Positions 40,053 to 48,536 of a stretch of DNA of 64,000 nucleotides are shown one piece after another. Source of the stretch: Pseudomonadota bacterium (lineage in GTDB: Bacteria; Pseudomonadota; Alphaproteobacteria; Rhizobiales; Xanthobacteraceae); the NCBI GenBank assembly GCA_023404675.1, contig JAEYAW010000028.1:243620-307619 (forward strand). The letters are read 5' to 3'. Each line of letters opens with the position of its first letter. Within the stretch, counting starts at the first letter, position 1. The notes below the pieces were generated by a model. That model had not been told where the DNA came from. It searched no databases and saw only the letters and a list, made by a program, of their open reading frames with translations. A program made the position numbers and the translations under genes.

Positions 40053-41954
40053 ATGGGCAAGGTGATCGGCATCGATCTCGGCACGACCAATTCGTGCGTC
40101 GCCGTGATGGACGGCAAGAATCCGAAGGTGATCGAGAATGCCGAGGGCATGCGGACCACGCCTTCGATCGTGGCTTTTACCGATGACGGCGAGCGCCTCG
40201 TCGGCCAGCCTGCGAAGCGTCAGGCCGTCACCAATCCCGAGCGCACCTTCTTCGCGGTGAAGCGCCTTATCGGCCGCCGCTACGACGACCCGATGGTCGA
40301 GAAGGACAAGGGCCTCGTGCCCTACAAGATCGTCAAGGCGTCGAACGGCGATGCCTGGGTCGAGGCCGACGGCAAAACCTATTCGCCCTCGCAGGTCTCC
40401 GCTTTCATTCTGCAGAAGATGAAAGAGACCGCCGAGGCGCATCTCGGCCAGAAGGTCGATCAGGCGGTCATCACCGTCCCTGCGTATTTCAACGACGCCC
40501 AGCGTCAGGCCACCAAGGACGCCGGCAAGATCGCCGGCCTTGAAGTGCTGCGCATCATCAACGAGCCGACGGCAGCGGCGCTCGCCTACGGCCTCGACAA
40601 GGCGAAGAGCGGCACCATCGCGGTGTACGATCTCGGCGGCGGCACCTTCGACGTGTCGATCCTCGAAATCGGCGACGGCGTGTTCGAGGTGAAGTCCACC
40701 AACGGCGACACCTTCCTCGGCGGTGAGGATTTCGACATGCGTCTGGTCGGCTACCTCGCCGACGAATTCCAGAAGGAGCAGGGCATCAACCTGCGCAACG
40801 ACAAGCTCGCGTTGCAGCGCCTGAAGGAAGCGGCCGAGAAGGCCAAGATCGAGCTGTCGTCCACGACGCAGACCGAGATCAACCTGCCGTTCATCACGGC
40901 GGACCAGACCGGCCCGAAGCATCTGACGATGAAGCTGACCCGCGCCAAGTTCGAGGCGCTGGTGGATGATCTGGTGCAGAAGACCATCGAGCCCTGCCGC
41001 AAGGCGCTGAAGGATGCAGGCCTTACCGCCGGCGAGATCGGCGAAGTGGTGCTGGTCGGCGGCATGACCCGCATGCCGAAGGTCCAGGAAGTGGTGAAGC
41101 AGCTGTTCGGCAAGGAGCCGCACAAGGGCGTCAACCCCGACGAGGTGGTGGCGATCGGCGCGGCGATCCAGGGCGGCGTGCTGCAGGGCGACGTGAAGGA
41201 CGTGCTGCTGCTCGACGTGACCCCGCTGTCGCTGGGCATCGAGACGCTGGGCGGCGTGTTCACCCGCATCATCGACCGCAACACCACGATCCCGACCAAG
41301 AAGAGCCAGGTGTTCTCGACCGCCGAGGACAACCAGAACGCGGTCACCATCCGGGTCTTCCAGGGTGAGCGCGAGATGGCGGCCGACAACAAGATTCTCG
41401 GCCAGTTCGACCTGATGGGTATTCCGCCGGCCCCGCGCGGCATGCCCCAGATCGAGGTGACGTTCGACATTGACGCCAACGGCATCGTCAACGTGTCGGC
41501 GAAGGACAAGGCCACCGGCAAGGAGCAGCAGATCCGCATCCAGGCTTCGGGCGGTCTGTCGGATGCCGACATCGAGAAGATGGTGAAGGACGCCGAGGCC
41601 AACGCCGCCGAGGACAAGAAGCGCCGCGAGGCGGTGGACGCCAAGAACCACGCCGACGCGCTGGTTCATTCCACCGAGAAGGCGCTGGCCGAGCACGGTT
41701 CGGCGGTCTCCGAGACCGACCGGCGCGCCATCGAGGACGCGGTCGGCGATCTGAAGGAAGCGCTGAAGGGCGACGACGCCGAGGCGATCAAGGCCAAGTC
41801 CAACACGCTGGCGCAAGTTTCGATGAAACTCGGCGAGGCGATGTACAAGGCCCAGACCGAAGGCGGCGACGCCTCGGCTTCGGCCAAGAAGGACGACGAC
41901 GTGGTGGACGCCGAGTTCACCGAAGTCGACGACGACAAGAAGAAGTCGGCGTAA
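40053..41954 (+). CDS. dnaK: Molecular chaperone DnaK (Hsp70)
   Basis: ATP-driven chaperone for folding and heat-shock control. The protein starts MGKVIGIDLGTTNSCVAVMD and has VYDLGGGTFDVSIL and VLVGGMTRMPKVQ as ATPase motifs, then the substrate-binding domain and an acidic tail ending DDDKKKSA. Length is 633 residues. GAGG eight bases upstream supports ATG 40053 over ATG 40047. It is followed by a terminator-like hairpin and then dnaJ. Confidence 0.98.
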   Translation: MGKVIGIDLGTTNSCVAVMDGKNPKVIENAEGMRTTPSIVAFTDDGERLVGQPAKRQAVTNPERTFFAVKRLIGRRYDDPMVEKDKGLVPYKIVKASNGDAWVEADGKTYSPSQVSAFILQKMKETAEAHLGQKVDQAVITVPAYFNDAQRQATKDAGKIAGLEVLRIINEPTAAALAYGLDKAKSGTIAVYDLGGGTFDVSILEIGDGVFEVKSTNGDTFLGGEDFDMRLVGYLADEFQKEQGINLRNDKLALQRLKEAAEKAKIELSSTTQTEINLPFITADQTGPKHLTMKLTRAKFEALVDDLVQKTIEPCRKALKDAGLTAGEIGEVVLVGGMTRMPKVQEVVKQLFGKEPHKGVNPDEVVAIGAAIQGGVLQGDVKDVLLLDVTPLSLGIETLGGVFTRIIDRNTTIPTKKSQVFSTAEDNQNAVTIRVFQGEREMAADNKILGQFDLMGIPPAPRGMPQIEVTFDIDANGIVNVSAKDKATGKEQQIRIQASGGLSDADIEKMVKDAEANAAEDKKRREAVDAKNHADALVHSTEKALAEHGSAVSETDRRAIEDAVGDLKEALKGDDAEAIKAKSNTLAQVSMKLGEAMYKAQTEGGDASASAKKDDDVVDAEFTEVDDDKKKSA

Positions 41955-41975
41955 GCGCACGACGGAGCAGATCAT

Positions 41976-42030
41976 GGCCCTCATCCCGGGTGCGCAATGC
42001 GCTCACGCAGATGAGGGCCTTTTGCTTTTT
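41976..42030 (+). terminator. Terminator-like hairpin between dnaK and dnaJ
   Basis: A nine-base stem GGCCCTCAT / ATGAGGGCC enclosing a 26-base loop and followed by TTTTGCTTTTT. It could terminate or attenuate dnaK transcription before dnaJ, lowering the DnaJ:DnaK ratio. Confidence 0.7.
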
Positions 42031-42108
42031 CGGATCGGTCACCAGATTTGCCGGATGCATGGGCTGCCGCGCGAGCCGTGAGGCCGTGCGGAGCGACGAG
42101 GTCAAGGG

Positions 42109-43248
42109 ATGTCCACCAAGCGCTGCTACTACGAAACCCTTGAGGTTGAACGCACGGTCGACGAGGCCGGTCTCAAGAGCGCGTTCCGCAAGCTGGCGAT
42201 GAAGTGGCATCCGGACCGCAACGCGGGCGACAGCAACAGCGAAGTCCGTTTCAAGGAGATCAACGAGGCCTACGAGATCCTCAAGGATCCCGACAAGCGT
42301 GCGGCCTATGACCGCTACGGCCATGCCGCGTTCGAGCAGGGCGCGGGCGGCATGGGTGGCGGAGCAGGCTTCGGCTCCGGCTTTGCCTCGTCCTTCTCCG
42401 ATATCTTCGAGGATCTGTTCGGCATGGCCGGGCAGCGCCGCGGCGGCGGCCGCGAGCGCGGCGCGGACCTGCGCTACAACATGGACATCACGCTGGAGGA
42501 AGCCTTCTCCGGCAAGACCGCCCAGATCGATATTCCGGTTTCCGTCACCTGTGAGACCTGCTCGGGCACCGGCGCCAGGGCCGGGACCAAGCCGAAGACC
42601 TGCGGCACCTGCGCGGGCGCCGGCCGGGTGCGGCAGGCGCAGGGCTTCTTCACGCTGGAGCGCACCTGCCCGGCCTGTCAGGGACGTGGCCAGGTCATCG
42701 AGGAGGCCTGTCCGGCCTGTTCGGGACAGGGCCGGGTGACGCGCGAGCGCTCGCTCTCGGTCAACATTCCGGCGGGCGTCGAGGATGGCACCCGCATCCG
42801 GCTCGGCAACGAGGGCGAGGCGGGTGTGCGCGGCGGGCCGCCCGGCGATCTCTACATCTTCCTCTCGGTCGCGCCGCACGAGTTCTTCCAGCGTGACGGC
42901 GCGGACCTGCATTGCAGGGTTCCGATCTCGATGGTCACCGCCGCGCTCGGCGGCGAGTTCGAGGTGCCGACCATCGAGAAGGGGAAAGCCAAGGTGAAGG
43001 TGCCGTCCGGCACCCAGTCCGGCCGCAGGTTCCGGATTGGCTCGAAGGGAATGCCCGTGCTGCGTTCCCGGCAGATGGGCGACATGTATGTGCAGGTTGT
43101 GGTCGAAACGCCACAGAACCTCACAAAACGTCAGCAGGAGCTGCTGGCGGAGTTCGAAAAGCTCTCCTCGGGTGAAACCCAGCCGGAAGCGGCGGGTTTC
43201 TTCTCGAAGGTGAAGGATTTCTTCGGCTCTCGCGCGGGAACCGGCTGA
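42109..43248 (+). CDS. dnaJ: Co-chaperone DnaJ (Hsp40)
   Basis: Stimulates DnaK ATPase and delivers substrates. J domain with HPD at 34-36, a glycine/phenylalanine-rich linker (GGMGGGAGFGSGFASSF), four CxxCxGxG zinc repeats starting at about C148, C165, C187 and C201, and the C-terminal substrate and dimerisation domains. Length 379 residues, normal. Starts 154 bases after dnaK. Confidence 0.97.
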   Translation: MSTKRCYYETLEVERTVDEAGLKSAFRKLAMKWHPDRNAGDSNSEVRFKEINEAYEILKDPDKRAAYDRYGHAAFEQGAGGMGGGAGFGSGFASSFSDIFEDLFGMAGQRRGGGRERGADLRYNMDITLEEAFSGKTAQIDIPVSVTCETCSGTGARAGTKPKTCGTCAGAGRVRQAQGFFTLERTCPACQGRGQVIEEACPACSGQGRVTRERSLSVNIPAGVEDGTRIRLGNEGEAGVRGGPPGDLYIFLSVAPHEFFQRDGADLHCRVPISMVTAALGGEFEVPTIEKGKAKVKVPSGTQSGRRFRIGSKGMPVLRSRQMGDMYVQVVVETPQNLTKRQQELLAEFEKLSSGETQPEAAGFFSKVKDFFGSRAGTG

Positions 43249-43340
43249 ACCGAGATGCTTGACCGGCTCGGCGGTCCCCTATACCTCTTGTGACAATCAT
43301 TTGACGCCTGCGTTCCCGGCGTCTCTCCCGGTAAGCGATT

Positions 43341-43943
43341 ATGGCATTGCACTCATCTGTGCGTGTTTCGAAGAAGCCGCGTCTGGACGACGAGGTTCGC
43401 TTCCTCCGCTCATGGATCGAGAAGCCCTTGCACATGGGCGCTGTGATGCCATCGGGCAGGCTTCTGGCCCGCACCATGGCGCACTATGTCGATCCCCATT
43501 CCACCGGCCCGGTCGTCGAACTCGGCCCCGGGACCGGCGCGATCACGAATGCCCTGGTCGAGCATGGCGTGGATGAAGGCCGGCTGCTGCTGGTCGAGTA
43601 CAATCCCGGTTTCTGCGCGTTGCTGCGCGACCGCTATCCCAAGGCCACCGTGGTGCAGGGCGACGCCTACGGGCTGCGCAACACACTCCAGGCCGCGCTC
43701 GGCGCGCATGGCGGCGCGGCGGTCGTGTCGGGCCTGCCGCTGGTGACCAAGCCTATGACCACGCGGCTGCGCCTGATCCGCGACGCGTTCCAGCTTCTCA
43801 AGCCGGGCGCACCGTTCATCCAGTTCACCTATTCGGTGGTGCCGCCGATTCCGAAATCGCTGCCGGGCGTGCGTACCGAGGCGTCGGAGCGGATCTGGAT
43901 GAATCTTCCCCCCGCCCGCGTGTGGGTGTATCGCAAGGGCTGA
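43341..43943 (+). CDS. SAM-dependent methyltransferase, PmtA-like (phosphatidylethanolamine N-methyltransferase)
   Basis: A 200-residue class I methyltransferase with SAM motif I VVELGPGTGAITNAL (ELGPGTG at 60-66) and LLLVEYNPGFCALLRDRYP. The pattern, including the early PLHMGAVMPSGRLLARTM segment and IQFTYSVVPP, matches the Sinorhizobium-type phospholipid N-methyltransferases that make phosphatidylcholine. The family also resembles KsgA-type enzymes, so the substrate is inferred. It starts 92 bases after dnaJ. Confidence 0.78.
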   Translation: MALHSSVRVSKKPRLDDEVRFLRSWIEKPLHMGAVMPSGRLLARTMAHYVDPHSTGPVVELGPGTGAITNALVEHGVDEGRLLLVEYNPGFCALLRDRYPKATVVQGDAYGLRNTLQAALGAHGGAAVVSGLPLVTKPMTTRLRLIRDAFQLLKPGAPFIQFTYSVVPPIPKSLPGVRTEASERIWMNLPPARVWVYRKG

Positions 43944-43986
43944 GCCTGCGCCGCAGCGGGCTGTCGTCCCGGAGCGCGCATCCCCG

Positions 43987-44565
43987 ATGGCCGTTGCAAA
44001 AATCCTCGTCATTCCCGGCTCGCTCCGCACCGGCTCGCTGAACGTGCGGCTGGCCGGCGCGGTTGCGCGTGAATTCGCGCTGGCAGGCGTCGACGTGACG
44101 CGGATTTCCCTCGGTGATTTTCCGCTGCCGATCTACGACGGGGATCTTGAGAGCGAGCGCGGCGTGCCGCGCGAAGCGGTCAATCTCAAACGCATGATCG
44201 GCGCGCATCACGGCGTCATGATCGTGACCCCCGAATACAATTCCTCGCTGCCGCCGCTGCTGAAGAATGCCATCGACTGGGTGACGCGCGTCGAGGATCC
44301 GCACGAGACGCCGGGACAGGTGTTTCGCGAGCGGCCTTTCGCCATCGCCGCCGCGTCCGAAGGCAAGCTCGGGGGTACGCGCTGCCTCGCCGCGCTGCGG
44401 CTGATTCTCTCGGGGTGCCGTGCGACGGTGATCCCGAACCAGCTCGCGCTGTCGTTCGCCGACAAGGCCTATGACGACAACGACCACCTGAAACAGTCCG
44501 GCGATGTCGAGGCCATGCGCGCCATGGTGCGCCAGCTGATCGCGGTCGCCCAGCAGATGATGTGA
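43987..44565 (+). CDS. NADPH-dependent FMN reductase
   Basis: A 192-residue flavodoxin-fold reductase: KILVIPGSLRTGSLNVRLA is the FMN phosphate loop, and VMIVTPEYNSSLPPLLKNAI is the conserved PEYN motif. The enzyme should reduce FMN, quinones or azo-type substrates using NADPH. It ends six bases before pyrF and probably shares a transcript with it. Confidence 0.9.
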   Translation: MAVAKILVIPGSLRTGSLNVRLAGAVAREFALAGVDVTRISLGDFPLPIYDGDLESERGVPREAVNLKRMIGAHHGVMIVTPEYNSSLPPLLKNAIDWVTRVEDPHETPGQVFRERPFAIAAASEGKLGGTRCLAALRLILSGCRATVIPNQLALSFADKAYDDNDHLKQSGDVEAMRAMVRQLIAVAQQMM

Positions 44566-44571
44566 GTCCGC

Positions 44572-45294
44572 ATGGTTGCTCCGCCCGATTCCCGCTCGCG
44601 CCTGATCGTCGCGCTCGATGTCTCCTCGGTCGAGGACGCCGAGCACCTGATCGCGCGGCTCGGCGACAGCGTGGTGTTTTACAAGATCGGCTACCAGCTC
44701 GCCTATGCGGGCGGCCTGTCGCTGGTGGGAAAGCTGGCGGACGCGGGAAAGAAAGTGTTCGCCGATCTGAAGATGCACGACATCGGCAATACGGTGGCGC
44801 GCGGCGTGGAAAGCGTTGCGAAACTCGGTGCGACCTTTGTGACGGTGCATGCCTATCCGCAGACCATGAAGGCGGCGGCCGGGGCGCGCGCGGGCACGGC
44901 GCTTCAGGTGCTGGCCGTGACGGTGCTGACGTCCTACGACGATGCGGACCTTGCGGAAGCGGGTTATCGCCTCGGCGTTTCCGATCTGGTCGCGCGGCGG
45001 GCGCGGCAGGCACAGGCGCTGGGCGTCGATGGTCTGGTCTGCTCCGGCGAGGAAGCCGCGACGATTCGTGGTTTCGTTGGGTCGGGCATGACGCTGGTGA
45101 CGCCGGGGATCAGGCCCGCAGGCAGTGATGCAGGCGACCAGAAGCGCGTCATGACGCCGGCGCGCTCGATCGCGGCGGGGGCGGACTATCTCGTGGTGGG
45201 CCGTCCGATCGTCGAGGCCGCTGATCCGAAGGCCGCCGCCGAGCGCATCGTGAGCGAGATCGCCGCCGTCCAATTGCAAACTCAGGGAAGGTGA
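44572..45294 (+). CDS. pyrF: Orotidine 5'-phosphate decarboxylase
   Basis: Makes UMP from OMP. The TIM-barrel catalytic signature DLKMHDIGNTV gives D65, K67 and D70, and LIVALDVSS and TPGIRPAGSDAGDQKRVM are substrate-binding segments. Length is 240 residues. The DUF1330 gene starts two bases after its stop, so they are coupled. Confidence 0.96.
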   Translation: MVAPPDSRSRLIVALDVSSVEDAEHLIARLGDSVVFYKIGYQLAYAGGLSLVGKLADAGKKVFADLKMHDIGNTVARGVESVAKLGATFVTVHAYPQTMKAAAGARAGTALQVLAVTVLTSYDDADLAEAGYRLGVSDLVARRARQAQALGVDGLVCSGEEAATIRGFVGSGMTLVTPGIRPAGSDAGDQKRVMTPARSIAAGADYLVVGRPIVEAADPKAAAERIVSEIAAVQLQTQGR

Positions 45295-45296
45295 AT

Positions 45297-45608
45297 ATGG
45301 CCAAGGGTTACTGGGTGGCGCGCATGGATGTGCACGACATGGACGGCTACAAGGCTTACGTGCAGCAGAACGGCGCGGTGTTCGCCAAATACGGCGCAAA
45401 GTTTCTGGTGCGCGGCGGCCCGCACGAAGTGCGCGAGGGCACCGGCCGCTCGCGCAACGTGGTGCTGGAGTTCAAGGACTACGCCACCGCGCTCGCCTGC
45501 TACAATTCGCCCGAATACCAGCGCCTCGTTGCGATCCGCGCGCCGCATTCGGACGGCGACCTCGTGATCATCGAGGGCTACGACGGTCCGCAGCCGGGCG
45601 ACAGCTGA
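45297..45608 (+). CDS. DUF1330 family protein
   Basis: A 103-residue ferredoxin-like fold protein, MAKGYWVARMDVHDMDGYKA, with FLVRGGPHEVREG and CYNSPEYQRLVAIRAPHSDGD, the typical DUF1330 pattern. Function is unknown. GGAAGG seven bases before ATG 45297 decides that start over GTG 45291. It is the last gene of the reductase-pyrF set and is convergent with the next gene, 13 bases away. Confidence 0.88.
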   Translation: MAKGYWVARMDVHDMDGYKAYVQQNGAVFAKYGAKFLVRGGPHEVREGTGRSRNVVLEFKDYATALACYNSPEYQRLVAIRAPHSDGDLVIIEGYDGPQPGDS

Positions 45609-45621
45609 GGCTTTCCCACGT

Positions 45622-46986
45622 TTACTTGCGGACGCAGATGACGCGGAGCACCGAGGCCTTCGCATCCGCCACGGACCCTTCGGCCGCCGTGACGTTGTTG
45701 GCCTTCAGGAAGGCGCGCACCTGATCGGCGCTGATGAGCGACGCCTGCGAAGCGGGCGCGGCCGCCGGCGGCCCCGCGACCACCACGGTTTTCAGCGCCG
45801 CGAGGCCCGCGAAATGGCCCTCGCCATCCACCGCCGCGCCGCCGCCGAAGCCGAGCCCCGGCGCGGGCGACAGCGCGGGTTCGCCGTTGCCGTTCGGCGC
45901 AACCGATGCAGCCACGCCGGTGATCGCCGCGCCGCCGCCCTGGCTTTGCGGATCGGCGATGCCGGTGACGGTGACAGCGGGCTTCGCCGCCGCACCCGCC
46001 ATCGCCAGCGGCTTGAGGTCGCGCGCGCCATAGATGCGCAACAGCAGCAGGTCGTGCGTCTTGTCCTCGGCGATGCGATCGGCATTGCCGTGGCCCTGCA
46101 CCACGGTGGTAAGGCAATCGTCCATCGGCTCGCGCTGGGTGACGATGAAGCCGTCCGCGCCGACCACGACGCCGGTGGCGTATTCGACCTTCCTGCGTGG
46201 CGGGGGGCCGGCCTGCGCACCGGCCGGAAACGGATTGAAGGCGCTCGACATCGCGATCACGACCGGCTCCATGGTGCCTTCGGTCGCCTGATCGTAAAGC
46301 ACCGTGAGGGTGCGGATTTCGTCGCCCTTGATCTGGCCGCGAACATAAAACTTCTTCAGGCCCTGCAGGCCGGACAGCACGAAGAAGTCCGGCCGCGTCG
46401 CGCTGTACTCGACCTTGCGGCCCGGCTCCTTGCTCTCGCGCTGGGCTGCGGCGGCCAGCGCGGGCGCCGCCTCCTTGCGGCGGGCGAGGATGACCTGCAC
46501 CGTGCCCTGCGGCGAGCCCCAGCGCACGCCATCGGTGTCGCCGGTATAGGTCGACACCAGTTTGGTCGGCAGGCCGAGGCGCATGCCCGCCACCGGATCG
46601 GTGACGATCTTCCAGCCGACATTCTCCTGCGCCTTCCTGGCGGCCTGTGCGAGTTGCTGGCGCTCCTGCGGATTGAGCACGCCGGTCTGCTTTGCGCCGC
46701 GGTCCTTCTGGAACGTCTTGATCGCATTGATCATGCGATCCGACACCTCGCCATTGACCATGCCGTTGAAATGCGAGGTCCAGACCAGATCGGACTGGAT
46801 CGCCGTGCGCTCCGCCGGGGTCATGGATTTTGCCGTCTCGGCCGGCGTCTGCGCCGCGGGGCGCGCCGGAGCAGGGGCGGTGGGTTTGGCGGATGACTTC
46901 GGGGTCTGCGCGGGCGTCTGCGCCAGAACCGGCCCGGAGAGGGCGATCACCATGGCGAGCGCAGCTTTGAGCGGAAGATTCTGCAT
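45622..46986 (-). CDS. Secreted trypsin-fold protein with catalytic residues lost
   Basis: A 454-residue exported protein (signal peptide ending PVLA-QTP) with an A/P/T-rich linker, a short peptidoglycan-binding-like helical region (SHFNGMVNGEVSDRMINAIK), a central beta domain and a C-terminal part that follows HtrA-type proteases: YATGVVVGADGFIVTQRE, then HDLLLLRIYG, then GFGGGAAVDGEGHFAGLAAL. At the places where active enzymes have TNxHV and GNSGGP, the catalytic histidine and serine are absent. It is therefore probably an inactive protease-fold scaffold or binding protein. Role unknown. Confidence 0.7.
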   Translation of the reverse strand: MQNLPLKAALAMVIALSGPVLAQTPAQTPKSSAKPTAPAPARPAAQTPAETAKSMTPAERTAIQSDLVWTSHFNGMVNGEVSDRMINAIKTFQKDRGAKQTGVLNPQERQQLAQAARKAQENVGWKIVTDPVAGMRLGLPTKLVSTYTGDTDGVRWGSPQGTVQVILARRKEAAPALAAAAQRESKEPGRKVEYSATRPDFFVLSGLQGLKKFYVRGQIKGDEIRTLTVLYDQATEGTMEPVVIAMSSAFNPFPAGAQAGPPPRRKVEYATGVVVGADGFIVTQREPMDDCLTTVVQGHGNADRIAEDKTHDLLLLRIYGARDLKPLAMAGAAAKPAVTVTGIADPQSQGGGAAITGVAASVAPNGNGEPALSPAPGLGFGGGAAVDGEGHFAGLAALKTVVVAGPPAAAPASQASLISADQVRAFLKANNVTAAEGSVADAKASVLRVICVRK

Positions 46987-47093
46987 GGGCGACCGGGTGG
47001 TGGCGGAGGCCCGCCATTTATCATATCTGCTTGGTCTGCGACAGCGCGCGCCGGTTCACGCGCCCGCTTCAGGATCGGAACTCGACACACGCC

Positions 47094-47882
47094 ATGAGCC
47101 TGACCGACGACGAGATCGAACGCTACGCGCGCCATATCGTGCTGCGCGAGGTCGGCGGGCCCGGACAGGCCGCGCTGAAGGCTTCGCGCGTGCTGGTGAT
47201 CGGCGCGGGCGGGCTCGGCGCGCCCGCGCTGATGTATCTCGCCGCCGCCGGTGTCGGCACGCTCGGCATTGTCGATGACGACGAGGTGTCGCTGTCGAAC
47301 TTGCAGCGGCAGGTGATCCACGCAACGCCCGATATCGGCCGGCCGAAGGTGGAAAGCGCGCGCGCGCGCATCGTGGCGCTCAATCCGCATGTGAACGTGG
47401 TCGCTCACGCGACGCGGCTGGATGCCACCAACGTGATGGAGCTGATCGGCGGCTACGACATCGTCGCCGATGGCTCGGACAATTTCGCCACGCGCTATCT
47501 CGTGTCGGATGCATGCTTCTTCGCGAAGAAGCCGCTGGTCACCGGCGCGCTCGGGGTGTTCGACGCTTCGCTGACGACGCTGCGCCCGTTCGAGCGTAAT
47601 GCTGCGGGCGACTTCAATCCGACCTATCGCTGCCTGTTTCCCGAAGCGCCGCCACCCGGCACGGTGCCGACCTGCGAGGAGGCTGGCGTGCTCGGCGCGC
47701 TCGCCGGGATGGTCGGCTCGATGGTGGCGCTGGAGGTGATCCGCGAGATCACCGGCTTCGGCGAGGGGCTGGTCGGGCGTTTCCTGATGATCGACGCGCG
47801 CGCGCTGCGCTTCGAGACGCTGCGCTATGCGCGCGATCCCGCCAATCCGCTCAATGGGGATGGGGCGAGGATGGCGATGTGA
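47094..47882 (+). CDS. moeB: MoeB/ThiF/HesA-family adenylyltransferase
   Basis: E1-like enzyme that adenylates the C-terminus of a ubiquitin-like sulfur carrier (MoaD or ThiS). MSLTDDEIERYARHIVLREV is the typical start. The nucleotide motif is GAGGLG at 37-42, with DDDEVSLSNLQRQ and the ADGSDNFATRY acidic site. C194 in VPTCEEAGVLG is the thioester position. There is no C-terminal rhodanese domain. The choice between MoeB and ThiF cannot be made without a neighbouring sulfur-carrier gene. I chose ATG 47094. Confidence 0.85.
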   Translation: MSLTDDEIERYARHIVLREVGGPGQAALKASRVLVIGAGGLGAPALMYLAAAGVGTLGIVDDDEVSLSNLQRQVIHATPDIGRPKVESARARIVALNPHVNVVAHATRLDATNVMELIGGYDIVADGSDNFATRYLVSDACFFAKKPLVTGALGVFDASLTTLRPFERNAAGDFNPTYRCLFPEAPPPGTVPTCEEAGVLGALAGMVGSMVALEVIREITGFGEGLVGRFLMIDARALRFETLRYARDPANPLNGDGARMAM

Positions 47883-47918
47883 TCCAATCGAGTCCCCGCA
47901 AAACGCGTGGCGGAAATT

Positions 47919-47937
47919 TGTAACCAGTTTGGTTACA
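47919..47937. promoter_or_regulatory. Perfect 19-base operator-like palindrome
   Basis: TGTAACCA-GTT-TGGTTACA, eight-base arms with no mismatch, like operators of TetR-type regulators. It overlaps a plausible promoter on the forward strand: TTGTAA (47918) and TATTGT, 18 bases apart. It lies 37 bases after the moeB stop. The regulator is unknown. Confidence 0.5.
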
Positions 47938-47960
47938 TCCCTATTGTAGCAAGTTGCCAC

Positions 47961-47977
47961 TGTGCATATCGTGCACA
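47961..47977. promoter_or_regulatory. Second palindrome TGTGCA-TATCG-TGCACA
   Basis: Six-base perfect arms, 24 bases after the 47919 palindrome. It would lie just downstream of the possible transcription start and just before the small ORF at 47980. Confidence 0.35.
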
Positions 47978-47979
47978 AA

Positions 47980-48111
47980 ATGATTTGCGCGCCGAAAAGG
48001 TTCGCAAAAGACAAGCGGCCCGAAGGGGAATACCCAATGAGCCGCTTGCTTGGTCCCGGTGGGTTCTATCCACCTGAGATCGCCAAGGTAGAAGCGGCGG
48101 GATCGGTCTGA
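47980..48111 (+). CDS. Possible 43-residue small protein
   Basis: ATG 47980 opens a 43-codon frame whose middle reads PEGEYPMSRLLGPGGFYPPE and ends in TGA 48111. The composition is protein-like, and it sits directly behind a promoter-like sequence and two palindromes. There is no visible Shine-Dalgarno sequence; an in-frame GTG at 47962 would add six residues. The RNA could also fold strongly here (CAAGCGGC 48012 with GCCGCTTG 48041; GGTGG 48058 with CCACC 48070). It could be a real small gene, a remnant, or chance. Confidence 0.25.
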   Translation: MICAPKRFAKDKRPEGEYPMSRLLGPGGFYPPEIAKVEAAGSV

Positions 48112-48209
48112 CGGCCAAATCAAGAGCCGATCCTGCTGCTCGTTCCCATTTGGTGACGAATCACCCGTCTGGAATGTGCCGCGACTCTTACAAAGAGTCG
48201 AGTCGAGAG

Positions 48210-48476
48210 CTATTGTTGTTCTCTATTTTCAACGGGTTGCGTTGTAAGTCCCTTCGCGAGCATCAGAAGCTCGCCGGACAGCGCCTTTCGAAAGCCGCGC
48301 TGCGGAACGGCCAGTTGCTGCGACAACAGGCCGACCAGCGCGGATATGAAGATCCGCGCATGGCGTGGCGGATCGCTTGAGCGCGCCGCGCGAAACGCCA
48401 GCTCGATGAAGAACGGGACTGTCAGACTCTTTTGCCATCTCGCCGCTTGCGCGCCCGATCGGGATTGCCGGCACAA
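48210..48476 (-). pseudogene. Fragment resembling the C-terminal end of a TetR-type regulator
   Basis: The reverse strand reads FFIELAFRAARSSDPPRHAR followed by IFISALVGLLSQQLAVPQRG and KALSGELLMLAKGL. The helical, amphipathic pattern resembles the ligand-binding end of TetR-family proteins. There is no room for a DNA-binding N-terminus before the dehydrogenase gene at 48537, so if genuine it is a truncated remnant. The rest of 47883-48536 holds a hairpin CGACTCT-TACAA-AGAGTCG at 48182-48200 and no other gene I can support. Confidence 0.25.
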
Positions 48477-48536
48477 GCCCGGCGATGACGGAGGTTGGGG
48501 CTACAGGCCGCAGGTATGCAGCAGCCGGTCCGCCCC

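Noticed and set aside
48012..48087. Paired stem-loops that look like part of a tRNA or small RNA
   Set aside because: The 7-base loop with a GGTGG/CCACC stem resembles a tRNA arm, but there is no acceptor stem, D-arm or T-loop sequence; kept only as a note on the small ORF.
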